From assembly GCA_946408995.1 (NCBI GenBank), contig CAMJUL010000029.1, forward strand, positions 1 to 44,902: a DNA stretch of 44,902 bases, written 5' to 3'. A program made the position numbers and the translations under genes. The notes beneath the pieces were generated by a model. The model saw nothing but the letters and a program-made list of their open reading frames with translations, was not told where the DNA came from and searched no databases. Below, one piece after another: positions 16,219-24,215 of the stretch. How positions within the stretch are numbered: the stretch's first letter is position 1; the number at the start of each line of letters is the position of its first letter. Origin of the DNA: an uncultured Clostridia bacterium (GTDB taxonomy: Bacteria > Bacillota > Clostridia > Christensenellales > Aristaeellaceae).

Positions 16219-17669
16219 TTCAAACCCCTCCCCATCTGTACATCGTCCGCCCATTGATCCGCCTTTTTCTTGGCAAGGGACAAAAGCTTCCCGGCGCCAA
16301 AGAGGAGGGCCGCCGTCACCGCCACCACCAGGAGGAAGTGGCTGCGGAAATAGGCGTGGCGGTATTCGGAAAAGGCTTCCGAATAGCCTTCCCGGTCGTT
16401 GGCCAATTCATAGGACCGGAGGGCGCTGTCCCAGTTCTCCTGTTTGCCCATGATCTTGGCCACGCCCCGATGGGCCAGGGCGTAATTGCTGTCGATCTCC
16501 AGGGCCTGCCGCCAGTAGCCGAGGGCCTCGTCATAGCGCCCCTCTCCGTGAAGCGTCACCGCCTGGTGGACCAGGCTGATAAAATGCGTGGGCCTGAACA
16601 CGGTGATCTCGTTGGTCTGGTAATCCAGCACGTACAGATAGCCCTCGCTGTCTGCGTCCACGCTGATGGGGATCTGGAACACGCCGCCCGTATCCCCCTG
16701 CCCCCCGAAGCAGCACAGTAGGTTGCCGTCCTGGTCATACTGGTAGATCAGTCCGGTGCCCCGGTCCACCACCGTGAGGATGCCGTTGTCCTCCACGGTG
16801 ATATCGGAAAACGTGGGCTCCAGGACCTTGCTGCGGGCGCCGGGGGTGTTGTCCGGCAGGGTAAAGCCGTAGGTTTGCTCGGGATAGGTGTTGGTGCCCA
16901 CCGAGTTCAGCTTGCGGATCTGGGCGGTATTCTTGTTGGACAGAATGCCGTAGATCATGTTGTCCGCGCCGATAAAGAAGTTGGAATAGCTGGCCGGCTC
17001 CTGCTTGACCGTGCGCTCCACCTGGCTCTTGCTTCCGAACAGGCGGATGAGGAACCGGGAAAGGGAAAAGCCCACCTTGTCCGCCCCCAGGTATCCGCGG
17101 AAATTGTTGGCCTCGTCCAGCGCCAGCAGGTTGGCGCCCTTGAGGGCGTAGATGTAGCCGGTGTTGGCCACGAATATTTTCTGCACGTCAAAGGTGAAGT
17201 TCGCCCCCAGCAGGCTGGAATCGGGCCGCACGTATTCCTTCCGGTCCGTCAGGTCCGCGTTCAGGGTAACGATGCGCAGATTGCCCGTGTCCGCGATCCA
17301 GACGCTGCCGTCGGAGTGCACGTAGACCCCCCGGGGCTTTTTCAGCTTTTTCCCGCAGCCCTCGGTGATCTCCCGCAGGACCTTTCCCTCCCGGGTCATC
17401 TGCAGCACCCGGTTGTTCTCCCCGTCGGCCACGTACACCGTATCGTCCGGGGCCACGAACAGGTCCTCCGGATGGTTCATAAAGCCGCTTTCCCCGAGGT
17501 TTTTGATGGTGGCGTACACCTCATAGGCGGCGGGAATGGGCACAAAGCTGTTTCCGGGGTCCGTGGCGTCGGTGTCGGTCACAAAGGCGTCCATGCCCAC
17601 CACGGCCTCCGCCAGGGGGATCCATATCAGCGCCAGCACGGCCGCCAGCGCGAAAATCCGTCTCATCAT
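16215..17669 (-). CDS. NHL-repeat beta-propeller protein with TPR and C-terminal membrane helix
   Basis: 484 aa. A signal sequence (MMRRIFALAAVLALIWIPLAEA) leads into NHL-type blades (PEDLFVAPDDTVYVADGENNRVLQ, KPRGVYVHSDGSVWIADTGN, PISVDADSEGYLYVLDYQTN). A TPR-like helical region follows at about 375-440 (ALGYWRQALEIDSNYALAHRGVA), then one membrane helix near 450-468 and a basic tail. So the propeller and TPR face outside, anchored at the C-terminus. It likely works as a protein- or glycan-binding scaffold at the membrane; no enzyme activity is implied. It is coupled to the Yip1-like gene and starts 13 bp after the permease stop. Confidence 0.82.
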   Translation of the reverse strand: MMRRIFALAAVLALIWIPLAEAVVGMDAFVTDTDATDPGNSFVPIPAAYEVYATIKNLGESGFMNHPEDLFVAPDDTVYVADGENNRVLQMTREGKVLREITEGCGKKLKKPRGVYVHSDGSVWIADTGNLRIVTLNADLTDRKEYVRPDSSLLGANFTFDVQKIFVANTGYIYALKGANLLALDEANNFRGYLGADKVGFSLSRFLIRLFGSKSQVERTVKQEPASYSNFFIGADNMIYGILSNKNTAQIRKLNSVGTNTYPEQTYGFTLPDNTPGARSKVLEPTFSDITVEDNGILTVVDRGTGLIYQYDQDGNLLCCFGGQGDTGGVFQIPISVDADSEGYLYVLDYQTNEITVFRPTHFISLVHQAVTLHGEGRYDEALGYWRQALEIDSNYALAHRGVAKIMGKQENWDSALRSYELANDREGYSEAFSEYRHAYFRSHFLLVVAVTAALLFGAGKLLSLAKKKADQWADDVQMGRGLK

Positions 17670-17682
17670 CCCCTCGCCCCCC

Positions 17683-18573
17683 TTATGACTTGATGCCGGA
17701 GAACGACATGGTTTCCATCACCTTGCCGCGCATCACCGCGAATACCAGGATGGACGGCACCGTGGTCAGGAACGTGGCCGCCCCCACCGTGCCGGCCCGC
17801 GCCACCACGCCCGCGCCGCCGGACAGGGTCTGCAGCGCCAGGGGCAGGGTCTTGAGGGCGTTGCTGGAAATAAAGATCAGGGGTGAAAAATAATCGTTCC
17901 AGTTGTTGACGAAGGAGAAGACCGCCAGCGTCGTCCAGGCGGGCTGGAGCAGCGGCATGGCAATGGTCCAGAACACCCGAAACTCCCTCGCGCCGTCGAT
18001 CCTGGCCGCCTCCAGAATGGAGTCCGGCAGTTGCTCGCAAAACTGCTTGACCAGAAAGAAATTGTACGCCACCGCGATTTTGGGGATGATCAGCGCCCAA
18101 TAGCTGTTTACAAGCCCCAAACGGTTGACCACCAGGTAGTTGGGGATCTGGGTCACATGGGTGGAGAACATCAGGGCCGCCAGCACCACCGCGAAAAGAA
18201 CGCCGCTTCCGGCCGGTTTGTGCTTTACAAGCCCGTAGGCCCCCATGCAGCACACCACCACGCTCAAAAGCACCGTCACCACCGTGGTGAAGAGGGAATT
18301 GAAGATGTACCGGGTAAAGGGCACCGTGGACGAGGACAGGGACGTCAAAAGGTCGCTGAAGTTGCGCATGGTGGGCTTGTGCACGACGAGCCTGGGCGGG
18401 TAGATGTAGAGCTCGTCCAGCGGCATCAGGCTGCGGCACACCATGGCGAACAGCGGCAGCCCCGCGATCACCACCAGCAGCGTGAGCAGCAGGTACAGCA
18501 TGAATCTGGAAAAGGTGAGCTTCTTCAGCCGGAAATGGAACCGGCGGGGCCTGTATACGGCTTTGCTGGTCAT
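17683..18573 (-). CDS. Carbohydrate ABC transporter permease, MalG type (importer 1)
   Basis: 296 aa with six helices. The EAA loop is LEAARIDGAREFRVFWTIAMP, followed by the usual NNWNDYFSPLIF segment. AAGGAGG lies 6 bp before ATG 18573. It is the partner of the MalF-type permease ending 17 bp upstream. It is distinct in sequence from the second permease pair, so the locus carries two complete importers rather than a tandem copy. Confidence 0.93.
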   Translation of the reverse strand: MTSKAVYRPRRFHFRLKKLTFSRFMLYLLLTLLVVIAGLPLFAMVCRSLMPLDELYIYPPRLVVHKPTMRNFSDLLTSLSSSTVPFTRYIFNSLFTTVVTVLLSVVVCCMGAYGLVKHKPAGSGVLFAVVLAALMFSTHVTQIPNYLVVNRLGLVNSYWALIIPKIAVAYNFFLVKQFCEQLPDSILEAARIDGAREFRVFWTIAMPLLQPAWTTLAVFSFVNNWNDYFSPLIFISSNALKTLPLALQTLSGGAGVVARAGTVGAATFLTTVPSILVFAVMRGKVMETMSFSGIKS

Positions 18574-18590
18574 GGTCCGCCTCCTTCCTG

Positions 18591-19508
18591 TCAGGTGTTG
18601 TCCCTGAACACGCGCATGCAGACGCGGCCCAGGGTAAAGGTGATGACAAACAGCGCCATGGCCACCGCGCTGGCATAGCCCATGTTGAAGCGGGTAAAAG
18701 CGTAATCGTACAGATGGGCCACGATGGTATGGGCGGCGTAATTGGGGCTTGGCATCCCGGCCACGGCCGTCGCCACGTCAAAGACGCCAAAGGCGCCCAC
18801 GATGGCGTTGATGGCGCCAAAGAGCATCTGCGGCTTCATCATCGGCAAGGTGATAAACCGAAGCTCCTGGAATTTGTTTTTGATGCCGTCCACCCTGCCC
18901 GCCTCGTACATGGCGGGGTCCACGTTCTGCAGTCCCGCCAGGAACACCAGAAACCCGGTGCCCATGCTCATCCAGATGGCGATGATCATGATGACGGGCA
19001 GCACATAGGTGGCGTCCTTGGTCCAAAGGATGGGCTCCAGAATGATGCCCATGCGCAAAAGCAGGTTGTTGATATACCCGTAGCGGTCGCCGGAGAACAG
19101 GATCAGCCAGATGTTGGCCATGGCCACGCCGCTGGTCAGGGACGGGGCGTAAAACATCAGGGAGAAGAATCCCCGGCCCCGCTTGACCAGGGTGATCAGC
19201 CACGCCATCAGGAAAGAAGCGAAATATCCGATGGGGCCGGTGATGACGGCAAACACCAGGGTGTTTTTCAGCGAGATCAGGAAGACGTCGTCGTCCAGGA
19301 TCAGCTGGGAATAATTGCTGATCCCCACAAACCGCGCCGGCTGGATCATGTTGTAATTGGTCAGGCTGTAATACATCGCCACGGCGACGGGCACGATCAC
19401 AAAAACCGCGAACAGGACCAGGAAGGGCAGCAGAAACGCGTAGCCCGTCCCGTTTTTCCGGATCCAGTCCTTCCATCCGTTCTTTTTGACCGCCTGCAAT
19501 GCGTTCAC
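18591..19508 (-). CDS. Carbohydrate ABC transporter permease, MalF type (importer 1)
   Basis: 305 aa if translated from the GTG at 19508. An AAAAGGGG ribosome site directly abuts that GTG but lies 8 bp from the in-frame TTG at 19499, so the true start may be TTG three codons later. Six helices follow the basic N-terminus. The EAA-like motif is EAGRVDGIKNKFQELRFITLP, with Gly in place of the usual second Ala. It belongs to importer 1 with the large binding protein upstream and the MalG-type gene downstream. Confidence 0.92.
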   Translation of the reverse strand: MNALQAVKKNGWKDWIRKNGTGYAFLLPFLVLFAVFVIVPVAVAMYYSLTNYNMIQPARFVGISNYSQLILDDDVFLISLKNTLVFAVITGPIGYFASFLMAWLITLVKRGRGFFSLMFYAPSLTSGVAMANIWLILFSGDRYGYINNLLLRMGIILEPILWTKDATYVLPVIMIIAIWMSMGTGFLVFLAGLQNVDPAMYEAGRVDGIKNKFQELRFITLPMMKPQMLFGAINAIVGAFGVFDVATAVAGMPSPNYAAHTIVAHLYDYAFTRFNMGYASAVAMALFVITFTLGRVCMRVFRDNT

Positions 19509-19554
19509 CCCTTTTGTCCGTTCGGCGTCCTTCGCCGGGCCGATCCCCCTCGCC

Positions 19555-22521
19555 TTATTCCAGGCCGAATTCCATGCGTTTGTTTTTCAGCTCCTTGTTG
19601 ATGTCCTTCACGGCCTTCTCCAGCGCGTCCCGGGCGTTTTCGTTGTTGATGCACACCCGGTTCCAGGCGTTGATGATGTGCCTGCCGGTAAAATACCCCC
19701 CGGGCACGATCAGCTGTTCCTCCGCGGCGTCCATCTGCGCGCGGATCACTCTTTCGTGCCGGGCATCCCAGGGAAGCGCATAGAAGGCCTTCACGTTGGC
19801 GGTGTTCCACCGGGCGCCCATGCCCAGAATGGCCTCCAGCTCCCGCCCGTAGCGGGTCTGCACCTCCTCGCTGCTCCACCACTTGAGGAATTCCCAGGCC
19901 GCCTCCTGCTTTTCGCTCTGGCTCAAGATGATGTCCGCCGTGGCCGCGGTGGTGCCCACCGTGTGCCTTACCGTTCCGTCCGCCTGCCTGGTCCCGGGCA
20001 CCGGCGCGATGCCCCAGCGGCCGTACAGTTCCGGCGCAGAGGTCATCAGCTGCATATAGGTGGTAAAATTGCCGATACCGATGGGCATGGTGCCCGTGCG
20101 GATCCGGGTAAAGAAGTTGCTTTCGGCATCGATCTCGTAATTGGCGTACATGTCGGTCCAGGCTTTGAAGGCCTTGTAGGCTTCCGGCGTATCCAGGCCG
20201 GAGGCTTCCCCGTCCCCCCGGTAATAGGCCCCGCCCATCTGCAGAAGCAGCATGGTAAAGCCCCTGAGGGCCCCCGGGGAATTGCTGGACACCGACGTAT
20301 CCACCGGCAGGGAAAAGCTCATGTTGTTTTCATACAGCCTGGGCAGCACCTTCTGGTACAGATCGCTCCAGGTTTCCGGCAGCTGCACGCCCAGTTCCGC
20401 CAGGACGTCCTGCCGGTAGATCATGCAGGTGAAATCCATGGTTTCCGGCAGGGCGTATACCCCGCCCCCATAGCGGAAGGGGATCAGGCTGCTGTCGTAG
20501 AAATTCGCCGCCACCTCCTCAAAGTCGGGGAAGCGGGTCAGGTCCACCACCGCGTCGCGGAAGGCGAATTCGTTGGGCAGGTTGTATTCCACGCTCAGCG
20601 CCACGTCCGGCGCGGTACCGCTGGCCACCGACAGCATGATGGTGTTCACCGACCCCGTGGACAATTGCCCCGTCGGCAGCACGTGCAGGTTGATGACGAT
20701 GCCGGTCCGGGGAGTAAACTCCTCGTCCGCCAGCTCCTTGAGGATCTCGCCCCATTCCGTGCCGCGGGCGATCCATACGTTCAGCACCGTGTTCCCGGCG
20801 CTCTCCTCCCCATCCTCCACGATCAGGCCCACGCTGTCGTAATCCTTGCTGAAGGAGGCCAAGAAATTCTCCCCCGTCACCGCCATGCGCTCAAGGAAGG
20901 TGGAGGTGGTGATTTCAAAGGGCTCCTCCGGGGCCGTCAGCGCCAGGTAGTCCATGGCCATGGGGCATTTCTCAATGGTGGAAATGTAGGTGCCCAGATT
21001 GCCCTGCGCATTGTCCAGGTCGCTCAGGGCCTTGGGGATCCGGTCCACGTCCTCGGCAAAAAAGGTCAGCTGATCGATGATCTGCCGGAAATTGTTCTCC
21101 ATGGAGGTGGTCTCGCCGGAAATGGAGGCCAGGAGGTCGGCGCTTTCAGTGAGCCGGCCCGCCAGGTAGGTCAACTGCCCGCTCAATTCCGGCATGGTGC
21201 GGTACAGGTCATATTCGTAATTGTAATCCGGCTCGGAGCCCGTGATCTTGACGATCTCCCTCTGGACCTGTCCCAGGTACGTGGCGTCCTTCTCGGTCCG
21301 GCGCATGATCTCCCCGATGGGGCCCAATTTGACCGTGGCCGTCAGAATATGGGTGCCCTTTTCCAGGTAGAACTGATAGGGCTTCCCGTCCGCGTCCCGG
21401 AGGGTATCCCCGTACCAGTGGCTGTCGTAGGGAAAGGAATACAGTTTCATTTCCTCAAAGGGGATCTCCCCGTCCAGCATGATCTGCCTATAGGAAGGCA
21501 TCCCCGGATCGGTGGTCTGAAGCACCTTGAAATGCAGGGCGTACAGGCCGCTTTCGGGCGCCTCCAGCCGCCAGCTGACCGCCGCGTTCCCCAGCCGCCA
21601 GCGGTACCCGCCCACGATGTTGAGCACCCGCTCCGCGCCGGACCTGGGCTCGGTCAGGGGGTCCGCGTCGGATTCCCGGCGGATGACGTTCTCGCTGCGC
21701 CAGGCGCTGTTTTCCGCCTGCAGCTTCACCACCGTCCCCGGAGACACCGCGGCGGCCCCCTCCGCCTTCCAGCTTTCCAGCCGCTGGGCGTAGGCCGGAT
21801 AGGTTTTGGGCGCCTCAAGGGAAATCTGCCCCAGCACCACCGGCTGGTCCACATAGTGCAGGGCGATCTCATGTTCCCCTTTGGCCAGGTAGAACCGGAG
21901 GGGGTCCACATAGATCGCCTGCTGATCCACCGCCCGGACCGTCTGCCACACCTGCATCTCACGCATGTGGGGCCAGACCTCGTCCCCGATGGCGTTGACC
22001 CGCATCCGGCCGTTTTCCTGCACCACTTCCTCAAAGACCCGGTAAAAGCACAGGTTGTTGGCCTCCTCATAGGGGGTCTCCCCGTCAATGGTGATCCGCC
22101 TCTGGACCTTGGCCTCGTTTCCGCCCAGGGCCAGATAGGAGACCTGCAATTCATACAGCCCGCCCTGCTCCACGGAAACGTGCCACAGGGCCGTACTGTC
22201 GCCGTCGCCGGAGGACAGAACGCGCCCAAAGCCGCCCTCTGCATCCGGGTAGAGTGGGCCATAGGACGCAAAATCATCAATATAGGAAATATCGCCGGTC
22301 AGTTCGGCCTCCGCCGGGTCAAGAAGGATCCGCGTGCCGGCGGGCGCGGGCGCGTATACTTCCGGCTCCAGGGCCCAAGCCGCCTGCACATCCCCGTACT
22401 CCACCTGGGTCTCCACGTGAAGGGTATACAAATCCGCCCAGTCCCCGCTTTCGCCCAGGGCCCCTCCAAGGAGGCCCGTCAGGCAAAACACCCACAGCAC
22501 GATCCCGGCAAGTCGTTTCAT
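19555..22521 (-). CDS. Large extracellular solute-binding protein with N-terminal beta-sandwich modules (importer 1)
   Basis: 988 aa, about twice the usual length. After a signal peptide (MKRLAGIVLWVFCLTGLLGGALG), residues up to about 570 form an extension. It holds two related beta-sandwich-like units (GLYELQVSYLALGG..RRITIDGETPYEE and GLYALHFKVLQ..RQIMLDGEIPFEE) and then a helical linker. The C-terminal 410 residues, encoded by about 19555-20805, are a family 1 sugar-binding protein (TAPDVALSVEYNLPNEFAFRDAVVDL, YALPETMDFTCMIYRQDVL). The extension may bind polymeric pectin or peptidoglycan; that is inference. ATG 22521 is chosen for the GGAGG 8 bp upstream and the signal peptide. It is the first gene of the long operon. 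Confidence 0.9.
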   Translation of the reverse strand: MKRLAGIVLWVFCLTGLLGGALGESGDWADLYTLHVETQVEYGDVQAAWALEPEVYAPAPAGTRILLDPAEAELTGDISYIDDFASYGPLYPDAEGGFGRVLSSGDGDSTALWHVSVEQGGLYELQVSYLALGGNEAKVQRRITIDGETPYEEANNLCFYRVFEEVVQENGRMRVNAIGDEVWPHMREMQVWQTVRAVDQQAIYVDPLRFYLAKGEHEIALHYVDQPVVLGQISLEAPKTYPAYAQRLESWKAEGAAAVSPGTVVKLQAENSAWRSENVIRRESDADPLTEPRSGAERVLNIVGGYRWRLGNAAVSWRLEAPESGLYALHFKVLQTTDPGMPSYRQIMLDGEIPFEEMKLYSFPYDSHWYGDTLRDADGKPYQFYLEKGTHILTATVKLGPIGEIMRRTEKDATYLGQVQREIVKITGSEPDYNYEYDLYRTMPELSGQLTYLAGRLTESADLLASISGETTSMENNFRQIIDQLTFFAEDVDRIPKALSDLDNAQGNLGTYISTIEKCPMAMDYLALTAPEEPFEITTSTFLERMAVTGENFLASFSKDYDSVGLIVEDGEESAGNTVLNVWIARGTEWGEILKELADEEFTPRTGIVINLHVLPTGQLSTGSVNTIMLSVASGTAPDVALSVEYNLPNEFAFRDAVVDLTRFPDFEEVAANFYDSSLIPFRYGGGVYALPETMDFTCMIYRQDVLAELGVQLPETWSDLYQKVLPRLYENNMSFSLPVDTSVSSNSPGALRGFTMLLLQMGGAYYRGDGEASGLDTPEAYKAFKAWTDMYANYEIDAESNFFTRIRTGTMPIGIGNFTTYMQLMTSAPELYGRWGIAPVPGTRQADGTVRHTVGTTAATADIILSQSEKQEAAWEFLKWWSSEEVQTRYGRELEAILGMGARWNTANVKAFYALPWDARHERVIRAQMDAAEEQLIVPGGYFTGRHIINAWNRVCINNENARDALEKAVKDINKELKNKRMEFGLE

Positions 22522-22583
22522 GCGGCTTCCCTCCCTGGAAATCCGGCCCCGGCAGCATATGGTTATTGAGATCATACACCCTG

Positions 22584-22621
22584 ACTATAGCACGCCAGGC
22601 GGTCCCTTGCAAGCGCTTTCA
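22584..22621 (-). promoter_or_regulatory. Pectin-operon promoter overlapped by a cre-like operator
   Basis: Minus-strand TTGCAA (22607-22612) and TATAGT (22584-22589) with a 17-bp spacer, about 60 bp before the start of the large binding-protein gene. TGAAAGCGCTTGCA (22608-22621) matches the CcpA/LacI-family cre consensus at all but one position and covers the -35 box, so repression by carbon catabolite control or a local LacI-type regulator is expected. Confidence 0.7.
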
Positions 22622-22641
22622 TGTTATTATTTGTCATTTTC

Positions 22642-22666
22642 TGCACATTTTGTGTTTTTTTGTGCA
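22642..22666. repeat. Inverted repeat TGCACA-N13-TGTGCA upstream of the operon promoter
   Basis: Arms 22642-22647 and 22661-22666, with an inner CACATTTTGTG dyad. It ends 30 bp upstream of the -35 box and touches the last codons of the GH43 gene. It could be an activator site or a weak transcript-end hairpin; no T tract follows on the minus strand. Confidence 0.45.
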
Positions 22667-24148
22667 TTATTTTCCCTGTTCCGCTCCGTTCACGGAGAAC
22701 CGGACGGCCTCCACGTCGGCCCATCCGCCCCAGCGGCCCAGGCCGTTGAAGGCAAACAGGCCCGGACGCGCGCCGGTCCAGCCCCCGCAGGCCAGGCCGT
22801 ACGTCCCGCCCAGAGGCCGCAGGTCCATTGGATCCTGCCCGTAATAAAAGGAGACCTTTCCCTGCCGGACGCGCATGCGCATCCGCACCTCCGTACCCTG
22901 CCAGGGCGCCTCCGCCAGGGTCGTTTCCGTCACCCGTTCCTTTTCAAAACGGCTGATTTCCTTCGCTTTCCCCTCCACAAGGATTATTTTCCCCTCCTCC
23001 AGGGCCTGGTAATGGTAGGTGTAGCCCATCATGCCAAGGCCCGTCCGGTCCCCCGGCCCAAGGTGCGGACGGAAGGACGCGTCCATGTCGAAATCCCTCG
23101 CCTGCATCAGCTGGGACAGGAACTGGCCCGCGTGGAACAGGTTCTCCGCCGGCGCGGCGTAGAGCCGCAGGCCCGGCTTTTTTTCCGCGTACCAGGCGGC
23201 GTTGGGATTGGCCTGCCACTGCCACTGCAGGCCAAGGCCATTTACAAAATCATCCGACGTGGGCACGGCCGCCTCAAAGGGCGCAAGCAGCGTATCCCCG
23301 CCGGGCACGGGGACCCCCCCGTTCCCCATCACCGGCCAGCCGTCGGACCAGTCCACCGGCTCAAGATGCGGCACCCGGCCGTAGACGTCCACGTCCTGAA
23401 AATGGATGAACCAGTCCCCGCCCTTTCCGTCGGTGACCCAGCCGCCCTGGTGGGGGCCGTTGACCGGGGTGTCCCCCTGACGGAGCACCACCCGGCGCTC
23501 GTAGGGGCCCTCGATGCTTTCCGCCCGCAAAGCCAGCTGGTAGCCGGGCTTGACCCCGCCCGCGGGGCACAGGATCCAGTACAGGCCCTCCCGTTTGTAG
23601 ATCTTGGGGCCCTCCACGGTGGTGTCCCCCCGGTCCGCGCCGTTATAAATCTCCCGTCCGTTGTCCAGTATCTTCAGCCCGTCCGGGGTCATGCGGTGCA
23701 GGTACAGCCGGTTGTTGATGCCCACCCGGCTTGCCGCGAAGCCGTGCACCAGCCAGGCGCTGCCGTCCCCGTCAAACAGGGGGCAGGGGTCGATCCAGCC
23801 CACCACGTCCTTGACCCAATGGCATTCCCATTCCCCGGCCGGGTCCCTGGCCGTAAAGGCGAACAGCCCTTCGTCCGGCATGCACACGTACACGTAAAAC
23901 TGCCCGTTGTGGTATCTGAGGCTGGGGGCCCAGGTGCCGCACTTGTGGGCGGGGCGGTCATACCGCTCAAAGGGCAGCCTTTTGGCCGCGTAGCCCACCA
24001 GCTCCCAATGCGTTAGGTCCCTGGAATGGAGCACCGGGATGCCCGGCACATAGGTAAAGGAGGAGGAGATCATATAAAAATCCTCTCCCACCCGGATCAC
24101 GTCCGGGTCCGAATAATCCCCGTAAAGAATCGGATTGGTATAACGCAT
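22667..24148 (-). CDS. Glycoside hydrolase family 43 enzyme (beta-xylosidase / alpha-L-arabinofuranosidase type)
   Basis: 493 aa, no signal peptide, so cytoplasmic. The five-bladed propeller begins NPILYGDYSDPDVIRVG (catalytic base Asp). IDPCPLFDGDGSAWLVHG carries the pKa-modulating Asp and TVEGPKIYK the general acid Glu. The C-terminal 200 residues form a beta-sandwich typical of GH43 enzymes with an X19/DUF1349-like module. It would cleave arabinose or xylose from imported pectic or xylan side chains. The open frame begins at GTG 24157, but ATG 24148 has AAAGGG at suitable distance. It lies just behind a tRNA-type terminator and upstream of the operon promoter. Confidence 0.93.
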   Translation of the reverse strand: MRYTNPILYGDYSDPDVIRVGEDFYMISSSFTYVPGIPVLHSRDLTHWELVGYAAKRLPFERYDRPAHKCGTWAPSLRYHNGQFYVYVCMPDEGLFAFTARDPAGEWECHWVKDVVGWIDPCPLFDGDGSAWLVHGFAASRVGINNRLYLHRMTPDGLKILDNGREIYNGADRGDTTVEGPKIYKREGLYWILCPAGGVKPGYQLALRAESIEGPYERRVVLRQGDTPVNGPHQGGWVTDGKGGDWFIHFQDVDVYGRVPHLEPVDWSDGWPVMGNGGVPVPGGDTLLAPFEAAVPTSDDFVNGLGLQWQWQANPNAAWYAEKKPGLRLYAAPAENLFHAGQFLSQLMQARDFDMDASFRPHLGPGDRTGLGMMGYTYHYQALEEGKIILVEGKAKEISRFEKERVTETTLAEAPWQGTEVRMRMRVRQGKVSFYYGQDPMDLRPLGGTYGLACGGWTGARPGLFAFNGLGRWGGWADVEAVRFSVNGAEQGK

Positions 24149-24215
24149 GCAAAGCACACCCTTTCCCCGGGCAGGCCCGCCCCGGGATGGACGGCCCGCC
24201 CTATGGCTCTTTTTT

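Noticed and set aside
19486-22569. Open frame of 1027 codons on the plus strand
   Set aside because: Exact antisense of the large solute-binding protein gene with no ribosome site or family similarity.
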